Shown one piece after another: positions 57,319 to 64,000 of a DNA stretch of 64,000 nucleotides. Location: assembly GCF_001514215.1 (NCBI RefSeq), contig NZ_KQ948875.1, positions 1-64,000 of the forward strand. The letters run 5' to 3'. Made by a program: the position numbers and the translations under genes. Within the stretch, counting starts at the first letter, position 1, and each line of letters starts with the position of its first letter. Source of the DNA: Streptomyces bungoensis. GTDB taxonomy: Bacteria > Actinomycetota > Actinomycetes > Streptomycetales > Streptomycetaceae. The notes beneath the pieces were generated by a model. That model saw nothing but the letters and a program-made list of their open reading frames with translations, ran no database searches and was not told the origin of the DNA.

Positions 57319-58725
57319 TCACCTCCCCGCGGCCGGGCGGGCCGCTCGCACGGCGTCGGCCAGCCAGGTGTCGTCCTCGGGCGGCACGGCCCGCAGGTCC
57401 AGCAGGCAGCGCCCCGCCTCGAGGCGGCCGACCACGGGGACCGGGCCGGTGCGCAGGGCGGCGGCGTACGGCTCGGGCAGGGAGACCGCCGCGCTGTCGA
57501 GGGTGACGCCGGGCGCCCCTCCCCCGCCGACCGTGGCGGCGCTCTCGACCGCCCGCGCGTCGATGCCGTCGCCGCTCAGGGCGGTGGCGAGCCGATCGGC
57601 CCGGTGCCGCAGGGCCGCCGGATCGGCGGTGAGGGCGGTGGCGGTCGGGGCGGGCGGCCCGGTGAGCGTGGCCTCCAGGGCGGCCAGGGTCAGCTTGTCG
57701 ACGCGCAGGGCGCGGGCGAGCGGGTGCCGGGCCAGCTCGCGGACCAGGTCCTCGCGGCCCAGCAGGAGCCCGCACTGGGGTCCGCCGAGCAGCTTGTCGC
57801 CGCTCGCGGTGACCAGGGCGGCACCGGCGCGCAGCGCGGTGTCGGCGTCGGGTTCCTCGGGCAGCCCCGGGTGCGGGGCGAGCAGTCCGGAGCCGATGTC
57901 GACGACGACCGGGACGCCCAGGGCGGCGAGTTCACCGGTCCCGGCGGCGCGGGTGAAGCCGGTGACGCGGAAGTTGGACGGGTGCACCTTCAGCACGAAG
58001 CCGGTGTCGGGGCCGATCGCCGCGGCGTAGTCGGCGGCGCTGGTGCGGTTGGTGGTGCCGACCTCGCGGAGCCGGGCGCCGGTGGAGACGAGGAGGTCGG
58101 GCAGGCGGAAGCCGTCGCCGATCTCCACCATCTCACCGCGGCTGATGACGATCTCCTTGCCGGCCGCGAGCGCGGTGGCGGCCAGGATCAGCGCGGCGGC
58201 CCCGTTGTTGACGACGTGCACACCGCCGGCCGCGGGCACCCGGTCGGCCAGGGCGGCCAGGGCGGACCGGCCGCGGCGGGCGCGTACGCCGCTGGCCAGG
58301 TCGAGTTCCACGTCCGTGGGCCCGGCGGCCGCCGCCACGGCCTGCCGGGCCGCCTCCGACAGCGGGGCCCGGCCGAGGTTGGTGTGCAGCAGGACGCCGG
58401 TGGCGTTGATCACCGGGCGCAGTCCGCCGGGCGTGGCGGGCAGCAGGGCCACGGCCGTGTCCGGCACCCGCTCGGGCGGGATGCCGCCCGAGCGGGCCCG
58501 GTCCTGCGCCTGCCGGATCGCCGCCTTGACCACGCGCTCCCCCAGCCGGCCGGCCGCCGCCGCCAGCCGCGGGTCGCGCAGCAGCGCGTCGGTACGGGGG
58601 ATGCGGCGCCGCGCGTCCTGAGCCGGTGGGCCGGGGTTCTCCGGGGGCCGGGCCGCAGGCCGGGTGGCCGGGTTCGTCGTCTCGGCGTCCCGGTCGTCCC
58701 GTCCCGGTGCCACCCGCTGTTCCAT
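57319..58725 (-). CDS. selA: L-seryl-tRNA(Sec) selenium transferase SelA
   Basis: PLP enzyme converting Ser-tRNA-Sec to Sec-tRNA-Sec. 468 aa from ATG 58725 (AGGGG four bases upstream, GGAGGG slightly further). PLP-binding lysine is Lys311 in SGDKLLGGPQCG; VINATGVLLHTNLGRAPLS and EVGTTNRT are strongly conserved SelA segments. The first 45 residues form a polar extension before the usual N-terminal domain (RRRIPRTDALLRDP). First gene of the selA-selB pair. Confidence 0.95.
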   Translation of the reverse strand: MEQRVAPGRDDRDAETTNPATRPAARPPENPGPPAQDARRRIPRTDALLRDPRLAAAAGRLGERVVKAAIRQAQDRARSGGIPPERVPDTAVALLPATPGGLRPVINATGVLLHTNLGRAPLSEAARQAVAAAAGPTDVELDLASGVRARRGRSALAALADRVPAAGGVHVVNNGAAALILAATALAAGKEIVISRGEMVEIGDGFRLPDLLVSTGARLREVGTTNRTSAADYAAAIGPDTGFVLKVHPSNFRVTGFTRAAGTGELAALGVPVVVDIGSGLLAPHPGLPEEPDADTALRAGAALVTASGDKLLGGPQCGLLLGREDLVRELARHPLARALRVDKLTLAALEATLTGPPAPTATALTADPAALRHRADRLATALSGDGIDARAVESAATVGGGGAPGVTLDSAAVSLPEPYAAALRTGPVPVVGRLEAGRCLLDLRAVPPEDDTWLADAVRAARPAAGR

Positions 58726-59212
58726 GCCGCCCCTGTCCCTCCGGACCGACCCAGTGCCCGTGCGGGCATCGCCCATCGTCTCCCAGTGCCCCGGTGCGGC
58801 CGTTCGACACGCCGTGACCGGGGAGCCCGGCACGGGCGGTACGTGACGTGGCGCCGTACGAACGCAGGCGGCCGCAGGCTTCGGAATGGCGAGGCGAAGG
58901 AGCGGGAACCCGCCGCCCCGCAGCCGGCCGATCACCCCTGCCCCGACCGCCGGGGGCGGGCACCTGGGCCCGACGGCACATCACCGAGGAGCAGGCGACG
59001 CCGGGACAGCGGCAATCGTTCCCGGCGGGTGCGGCACGAGGACCGACGAAAGCGCACGCGGCGGCGACCAGCGTGGCGCCGGGCCGCCGCCTGATCGCCC
59101 GGCGGGCGGAGCCGGGCCCGGCCCGGCGGGGCCGGCGCGGGCCTGCGGGCGGCACGGGGACGACCCCCTTCGGAGCCGGCCGGGCGGCGACGAGGAATCC
59201 GCCGACACCCCG
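58726..59212. other. Intergenic region upstream of selA, no gene found
   Basis: 487 bp between the selA start and the end of the MASE1 gene. No frame has a credible ribosome-binding site or recognisable domain. It should hold the selA promoter near its left end; no clear -10/-35 pair was identified. Confidence 0.4.
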
Positions 59213-60229
59213 TCACCGGCCGTCGCCGGGCCGGGCACGTTCGTCGGTGTCCGGTGGCGGGCGGGGCGGCGGGGTGTCGCCGGCGGTGAGGTGCTCGAGG
59301 ACCTCCGCCAGCTCCTTGCACGCCTGTTCGACGGAGCGCCGGGTGTTGCGCTGCTCGGTGATCACGGCGGACAGCAGCAGCGCGGTCAGCGCCATCGCGC
59401 CGTTGAACGCCTGGAGCTTGGCCATGATCTCGACCCGGCTCAGCCCGGAGAAGGAGCCGACGCCGTCGGTCGCGGCGACGGTGGCCAGCACGGAGGTCAG
59501 CAGCGCGCACAGCGTGCTGCCCGCGAGCTCGAACCGCAGCGCGGCCCAGATGATCAGCGGATAGACGAGGAAGAGCAGGCTGATCGAGCTGTAGGCGGCC
59601 AGCGGCACCACTGCGCAGGCCACGAGCGCCAGCGCGGTGGCCTCCTTCCAGCGGGCCGGTGACGGCGGCCACCGCATCCGGTGCAGCAACAGCAGCAGGG
59701 GCGTGACGAGCAGGACGCCCATCGCGTCCCCCACCCACCAGGCCAGCCAGACCGGCCAGAACCGGCCGACGGCCAGCTTGTTCATCAGGATCGACAGGCC
59801 GACGCCCACCGTGGCGCTGATCAGCATGGCGGTGAACGCGCCGAGGAACACCAGGGCGAGTCCGTCGCGCAGCCGGGTCAGCTCGATGCGGAAGCGGGCC
59901 CGGCGCAGCAGCAGCACGGCGCACACGGGCGCCGCCGTCTGGCCCAGGACGGTGATGACCACGTCGGGGCCGGGATCGGGGGTCACGGCCAGCACGATGA
60001 AGAAGGCCCCGAGCGCGATGCCGGGCCAGCAGCCCATCCCGAGGAGCAGCAGAGCGGCGACGGCGACCCCGGTCGGCGGCCAGATGGGGCTGACCACGGC
60101 GTCCTCGACGATCAGCCGGCGCAGGAGTCCCAGCCGTCCCGCCGCGTAGTAGCAGGCGGCGACGGCGACCACCTGGGCGGCGTAGCCGCCCGGACGGCGC
60201 AGATCCTTCAAACCCACCACAGCAGCCAT
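59213..60229 (-). CDS. MASE1-domain integral membrane protein
   Basis: A 338-aa protein with eight or so membrane helices covering residues 15-290, including AVVSPIWPPTGVAVAALLLLG, the MASE1 hallmark, and PVWLAWWVGDAMGVLLVTPLLLL. A short C-terminal helix and Pro-rich tail follow, with no histidine kinase or GGDEF domain, although MASE1 usually is the sensor part of such proteins. It lies 50 bp downstream of an RsbU-like phosphatase on the same strand, so the membrane sensor and phosphatase may work as split partners (inference). Confidence 0.85.
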   Translation of the reverse strand: MAAVVGLKDLRRPGGYAAQVVAVAACYYAAGRLGLLRRLIVEDAVVSPIWPPTGVAVAALLLLGMGCWPGIALGAFFIVLAVTPDPGPDVVITVLGQTAAPVCAVLLLRRARFRIELTRLRDGLALVFLGAFTAMLISATVGVGLSILMNKLAVGRFWPVWLAWWVGDAMGVLLVTPLLLLLHRMRWPPSPARWKEATALALVACAVVPLAAYSSISLLFLVYPLIIWAALRFELAGSTLCALLTSVLATVAATDGVGSFSGLSRVEIMAKLQAFNGAMALTALLLSAVITEQRNTRRSVEQACKELAEVLEHLTAGDTPPPRPPPDTDERARPGDGR

Positions 60230-60279
60230 CTCACACCGGCGGGCCGCCGTCGGCCAGGCGAGGGGAGCCCCGTCCGGCC

Positions 60280-61134
60280 CTAAGGCTGAACACCGGCCTG
60301 GTCGAGTCCGGGGACGCACGGCGCGTCCAGCCCCACGACGAGGACCGCGGCGTCGTCCTCGTGCCCGACGCTCTCGGCCCCCTTGATCACGGCCCCGGCC
60401 AGTGCCTGCGCCTTCAGGCCGGCGACGGCGGCGATGGCCGCGAGCCGCACCACCTGGTCGAGGCCCTCCTCGATGTCCAGCGACGGACCCTCGACGACGC
60501 CGTCGGTGAGCAGGACGAAGACGCCGCCCGTGCCCAGCCGGTGCCGGGTCACCGGGTACCGCGTGCCGCTGTCGATGCCGAGCGGCGGGCCTCCCTCGTC
60601 GTCCGCGACGCCGGCCCTGCCGTCCGCCGTGGCCCACACGAAGGGGATGTGCCCGGCCCGGGCGCTCTCCAGCACGCCCGTGACCGGGTCCAGCCGCATG
60701 AAGGTGCAGGTGGCGAAGAGCTCGCTGTTCAGGGAGAGCAGCAGCTCGTTGGTCCGGGCGAGGAGCTCGCCCGGGTCGCCGGTGACCGAGGCCAGGGCGC
60801 GCAGCCCGGCGCGGACCTGCCCCATGTAGGCCGCGGCCTCGATGTTGTGGCCCTGGACGTCGCCGATGGACAGCCCGATGCGCCCGTCGGGGAGGGTGAA
60901 GGCGTCGTACCAGTCGCCGCCCACGTTGAGTCCGTAGGTGGCGGGTGTGTACTGCACCGCCAGGCGCAGGCCGGGGGCGGCGGGCAGGTCCCGCGGGAGC
61001 ATGCCCCGCTGCAGCGCGATGGCCAGCTCGACCCGGGTGCGCTGCTGTTCGGCGCGCTCGCGTGCCTGGGCGGTGAGCGATCCGAGTCTGGCCAGCAGCT
61101 CGTCGCCTTCGTCCGTGGAGCGCTTGCGGGGCAT
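60280..61134 (-). CDS. RsbU-like PP2C phosphatase
   Basis: A 284-aa SpoIIE/RsbU-type serine phosphatase. A coiled N-terminal helix (ARERAEQQRTRVELAIALQRGMLP) precedes the catalytic domain with NVGGDWYDAF, SIGDVQGHNIEAAAYMGQVR and LLTDGVVEG, supplying the metal-binding acidic residues; GHEDDAAVLVVGL closes the fold. Probably dephosphorylates an anti-anti-sigma factor. ATG 61134 has GGAAGTGACC upstream. Its promoter region contains a perfect 16-bp palindrome (61185-61200). Confidence 0.9.
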   Translation of the reverse strand: MPRKRSTDEGDELLARLGSLTAQARERAEQQRTRVELAIALQRGMLPRDLPAAPGLRLAVQYTPATYGLNVGGDWYDAFTLPDGRIGLSIGDVQGHNIEAAAYMGQVRAGLRALASVTGDPGELLARTNELLLSLNSELFATCTFMRLDPVTGVLESARAGHIPFVWATADGRAGVADDEGGPPLGIDSGTRYPVTRHRLGTGGVFVLLTDGVVEGPSLDIEEGLDQVVRLAAIAAVAGLKAQALAGAVIKGAESVGHEDDAAVLVVGLDAPCVPGLDQAGVQP

Positions 61135-61184
61135 CGGTCACTTCCGACTGGACGGCAGTCCTGTGCGGCAAACGTCTAGATTTT

Positions 61185-61200
61185 ATCCTCATATGAGGAT
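61185..61200. promoter_or_regulatory. Perfect 16-bp palindrome, candidate operator
   Basis: ATCCTCATATGAGGAT, a gapless perfect palindrome 51 bp upstream of the RsbU-like gene. Read on the minus strand it runs into GATAAAAT, a plausible -10 element at about 61180-61187, so a dimeric repressor bound here could block RNA polymerase. A/T content is high against the background. Confidence 0.65.
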
Positions 61201-61237
61201 TCGCCCCCGGCGAGCAGCCGTCCGCGATGGCAGGAGG

Positions 61238-61558
61238 TCAGCGGACGTCCGAGTCGATGCCGGTGATCACCGCGGGTCCCAGAGGTGCCGTCCGCTCGTC
61301 CAGCCCGGCGTCGTGCAGGGCGGAGTCCGCGAGGCGGCGGGCCTCCTCCTCGGCGTGCGGGCCGGTGTCCGCCTCGACGGTCAGGCGGAGGGTGAACGTG
61401 TTGTCCTCGTTGACGTTGAGCACGTCCAGGTCCTCGGTGCTGCCCATCCGGGTGGTGTGCGGGTCGGCGGGCCGCAGTGCCCGGCTCAGTCGCGCTCGGG
61501 TGTCGGGCCCGGCCCCCGCGGTGAAGGTACCGGGGACGGTGATGACGTAGGTCGTCAT
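61238..61558 (-). CDS. Conserved hypothetical protein (106 aa)
   Basis: A soluble 106-aa protein from ATG 61558 with an AAAGGA site. It has alternating beta-type and helical stretches (TTYVITVPGTFTAG; NTFTLRLTVEADTG; HAEEEARRLADSALHDAGL), suggesting a small alpha/beta fold. Similar short proteins occur in Streptomyces; no function is known. It ends 103 bp before the RsbU-like gene on the same strand, with a palindrome between them. Confidence 0.68.
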   Translation of the reverse strand: MTTYVITVPGTFTAGAGPDTRARLSRALRPADPHTTRMGSTEDLDVLNVNEDNTFTLRLTVEADTGPHAEEEARRLADSALHDAGLDERTAPLGPAVITGIDSDVR

Positions 61559-61636
61559 GACGTTCCTTTCCTCGGACTTCCGCCTCGCCTACCCCGATAA
61601 CCGGCTTTCGCACGGGCCCGTGCGGACCGGGCCGGC

Positions 61637-62848
61637 TCACAGCGGGGAGTGGGCCACCACCGTCACGTAGGCGCCGTAGAGCAGCGACACGGCGGCGAGG
61701 GCGCCGCCCAGCAGCAGGACGTGGGCCGGGCGGGTGCGCCAGGTGCGGGCGAGGGCCCGGGCCGGCGGGATGAGCAGCGGGAAGACGGGCAGCAGGAAGC
61801 GCGGCTTGGACGAGAACGAGCCGGAGCCGCCGACCACGAGCAGCAGCAGCACGCCCGCGAAGACCACCAGGGCGAGCGGCGCCCGGTCCAGGCACAGCAG
61901 CCCGAACAGCACGACGGCGGTCAGGACGATCACCAGGGCCACCGGGTAGACGACGTGCCCGCCGTGCAGGGCGAGCACCTTGACGAAGCGCAGGGCGCCG
62001 ACGCCGAGGTCGAAGCGCGAGTTCCAGGCGCTCTGCACCGTGAAGTAGCCGTGCAGCAGGTCGCCCGTGCGGTGGCCCACCCACAGGATGTAGCCGAGCC
62101 AGCCGAGCGGGGCGAGGAGGGTGCCGGCCCACAGGGCGGCCGGGACGCGGCCGCGCCGGCGCACCGCCTCGTGCACGGCGGCGACGGCGACGGCCGCGGC
62201 CACCGCGCACCCGGTGGGCCGGCACAGCCCGGCCAGGGCGGCGAGCGAGCCGGCCCACAGCCAGCGGCCCCTGAGCACGCAGTACAGGGACCACACGGCG
62301 AGCGCGGAGAAGAGGGACTCGGTGTAGGCGATGGTCAGTTCGACGGCATGCGGCAGCACGGCCCACAGGCCGACCAGGACGGTGGCGACGGCCCGGCCGT
62401 ACAGGTGGTGGCCGAGAACGTAGAGGCCGTACGCGGCAGCGCCGGCGGCGGCCCAGGCGACGAGCACGGCCGCCTCGCCGGGGGTGAACGGAAGAGCCGT
62501 GTCCAGGGCCCGGATCAGCCCCGGGTAGAGCGGGAAGAACGCCCAGTCGATCTGCACGCCGCCGGTCGGGGTGATCCGGATGAGGTGTTCGTAGCCGTGG
62601 GTGGCGATGTGCAGGTACCAGCGGGAGTCCCAGGAGTGGGCCAGGTTCCTGACCAGCGGGCGGCCGGTGAGGTGGTTGACGGCGATCACGACGGCGACTC
62701 CCGCGAGCCGGACCGCGGCGAACAGCGCGAGGGCCGTCCGGGCGCCCTCGGGGATCCGGTGCCGGGCGGCGCGGGACGGCGCGGGACGGCGGAGGGCGGC
62801 GCCGGACGGAGCGGCAGGATCGGGCCGGGGTACGGAAGACGTGCTCAC
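61637..62848 (-). CDS. PIG-V-like membrane mannosyltransferase
   Basis: A polytopic protein of 403 aa from GTG 62848 (start uncertain; a GTG at 62914 gives a longer basic N-terminus). About ten hydrophobic helices. The segment SWDSRWYLHIATHGYEH near the first outer loop matches the WD..WY..IA..GY signature of the PIG-V/GPI mannosyltransferase-like GT-C family, and FFPLYPGLIRAL supports it. A C-terminal SKPRFLLPVFPL block is common in such proteins. Likely uses polyprenyl-phosphate-linked mannose to modify cell-envelope components (inference). Confidence 0.8.
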   Translation of the reverse strand: MSTSSVPRPDPAAPSGAALRRPAPSRAARHRIPEGARTALALFAAVRLAGVAVVIAVNHLTGRPLVRNLAHSWDSRWYLHIATHGYEHLIRITPTGGVQIDWAFFPLYPGLIRALDTALPFTPGEAAVLVAWAAAGAAAYGLYVLGHHLYGRAVATVLVGLWAVLPHAVELTIAYTESLFSALAVWSLYCVLRGRWLWAGSLAALAGLCRPTGCAVAAAVAVAAVHEAVRRRGRVPAALWAGTLLAPLGWLGYILWVGHRTGDLLHGYFTVQSAWNSRFDLGVGALRFVKVLALHGGHVVYPVALVIVLTAVVLFGLLCLDRAPLALVVFAGVLLLLVVGGSGSFSSKPRFLLPVFPLLIPPARALARTWRTRPAHVLLLGGALAAVSLLYGAYVTVVAHSPL

Positions 62849-63076
62849 GCACCGACCATGGTCACGCCGGTGGGGGCGCGCAAAGCGCGACTCGGGTTTC
62901 TCGCGGTCTTCCACCCTGATTCAGGAACCGCGGGGCGCCTGCCGGGAACGCGAGGACCGCTTCACCTCGAAATCAGGACAAACCCCTCGTCACCCGCTCC
63001 CCGGCGCAGACCACCCGAATGATCGAAGTAGGGTGTGGTTACCATATGAGCGCTGCCTAGCTCGAAAGATAGATCT

Positions 63077-64000
63077 GTGACTGTCAACGACGACTCGTTC
63101 ACCAACTGGATGCACCGCGAGGAGATCGCGGAGTCGATGATCCCGCTCATCGGGAAGCTGCACCGCGAGCGGGACGTGACCGTCCTGCTGCACAGCCGCT
63201 CCCTGGTGAACAAGTCGGTGGTCAGCATCCTCAAGACGCACCGCTTCGCCCGGCAGATCGCCGGGGCGGAGCTCTCGGTCACCGAGACGATGCCGTTCCT
63301 GCGGGCCCTGACCACCCTCGACCTCGGGCCCTCGCAGATCGACCTCGGCATGCTCGCCGCCACCTACAAGGCCGACGACCGCGGGCTGAGCGTGGCGGAG
63401 TTCACCGCGGAGGCCGTCGCCGGCGCGACCGGCGCCAACAAGATCGAGCGCCGTGAGCCGCGCGACGTCGTCCTGTACGGCTTCGGCCGCATCGGCCGGC
63501 TCGTCGCCCGCCTGCTGATCGAGAAGGCCGGTTCGGGCAACGGCCTGCGCCTGCGCGCCATCGTGGTCCGCGGCGGCGGCGCCCAGGACATCGTCAAGCG
63601 CGCCTCGCTGCTGCGCCGGGACTCCATCCACGGCCAGTTCCAGGGCACCATCACGGTGGACGAGGACAGCAGCACGATCGTGGCCAACGGCAACGCGATC
63701 AAGGTCATCTACGCCGACGACCCGTCGCACGTCGACTACACCGAGTACGGCATCCGGGACGCCATCCTCATCGACAACACCGGCAAGTGGCGCGACCGCG
63801 AGGGCCTGTCCAAGCACCTGCGCCCCGGTATCGAGAAGGTCGTGCTGACCGCGCCGGGCAAGGGCGACGTCCCGAACATCGTGCACGGGGTCAACCACGA
63901 CACGGTCAAGCCGGACGAGCAGATCCTGTCCTGCGCCTCCTGCACCACCAACGCCATCGTCCCGCCGCTGAAGGCCATGGACGACGAGTACGGCGTGCTG
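63077..64000 (+). CDS. gap: Glyceraldehyde-3-phosphate dehydrogenase (partial, 5' part)
   Basis: First 308 codons of a long (about 480 aa) actinobacterial GapDH, cut by the window end. GTG 63077. An N-terminal extension of about 125 residues (HREEIAESMIPLIGKLHRERDV) precedes the Rossmann motif YGFGRIGRLVARLL near residue 136. The catalytic segment SCASCTTNAI places the nucleophilic Cys at 289. This type is a second, larger GapDH found alongside the standard one in Streptomyces; catabolic or anabolic direction cannot be told. The gene is divergent from the mannosyltransferase, 228 bp apart. Confidence 0.93.
   Translation, partial: MTVNDDSFTNWMHREEIAESMIPLIGKLHRERDVTVLLHSRSLVNKSVVSILKTHRFARQIAGAELSVTETMPFLRALTTLDLGPSQIDLGMLAATYKADDRGLSVAEFTAEAVAGATGANKIERREPRDVVLYGFGRIGRLVARLLIEKAGSGNGLRLRAIVVRGGGAQDIVKRASLLRRDSIHGQFQGTITVDEDSSTIVANGNAIKVIYADDPSHVDYTEYGIRDAILIDNTGKWRDREGLSKHLRPGIEKVVLTAPGKGDVPNIVHGVNHDTVKPDEQILSCASCTTNAIVPPLKAMDDEYGVL

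Overview
The window is a high-GC actinomycete chromosome segment, almost certainly Streptomyces. Supporting signs are the extreme GC3 bias, many GTG and coupled ATGA/GTGA starts, DUF5133, ANTAR, CsbD and SpoIIE/RsbW-type proteins, a 480-aa-class GapDH, tRNA genes without an encoded CCA, and large exported hydrolases. No transposase, integrase, phage gene or CRISPR array was seen.

The dominant theme is aerobic scavenging of trace reduced substrates. From about 6.5 to 21.5 kb lies a complete group 1h (formerly group 5, 'actinobacterial') [NiFe]-hydrogenase locus. A plus-strand operon carries a 516-aa accessory protein, a hemerythrin-like protein, hhyS, hhyL, a NifU-like protein, a DUF5947 protein, two tiny proteins and hypA. 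A convergent minus-strand operon carries hypX, a maturation endopeptidase, hypB, hypF, hypC, hypD and hypE. The two operons end on either side of a 15-bp hairpin. HypX points to aerobic supply of the active-site CO.

From 48.9 to 58.7 kb lies a selenocysteine-dependent formate dehydrogenase locus with its whole Sec toolkit: FeS subunit, NrfD-type membrane subunit, catalytic subunit with in-frame UGA and SECIS hairpin, selD, tRNA-Sec, selB and selA. The selB stop codon is exactly the antisense of the tRNA-Sec anticodon. A decayed qcrB (cytochrome bc1 subunit b) fragment lies just upstream.

Other regions: 0-3.5 kb has two P450 genes (the first lacks ExxR, CYP157-like) coupled to a crotonase-fold enzyme. 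3.5-6.5 kb has a TM protein, a DedA protein and a degenerate tandem duplication of about 239 bp. 21.6-32.2 kb holds membrane proteins and small domain proteins, a GH25 muramidase, an M1 aminopeptidase and a maltokinase-cap protein. 32.4 kb has a class II (Ser-like) tRNA gene with an abnormally long anticodon arm. 33-40 kb has an SGNH lipase, pgm, a GH46 chitosanase, an aldo/keto reductase, a second DedA, MarR and CsbD. 40.2-47.8 kb is a signalling block: a RsbW-like ATPase, an ANTAR-GAF-PAS-PP2C phosphatase and a poly-HAMP hybrid histidine kinase. 59-64 kb has MASE1 and RsbU-like proteins, a PIG-V-like mannosyltransferase and the 5' part of gap.

Starts were chosen by ribosome-binding site, translational coupling and family N-termini. 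Family assignments come from motif recognition, not database searches.
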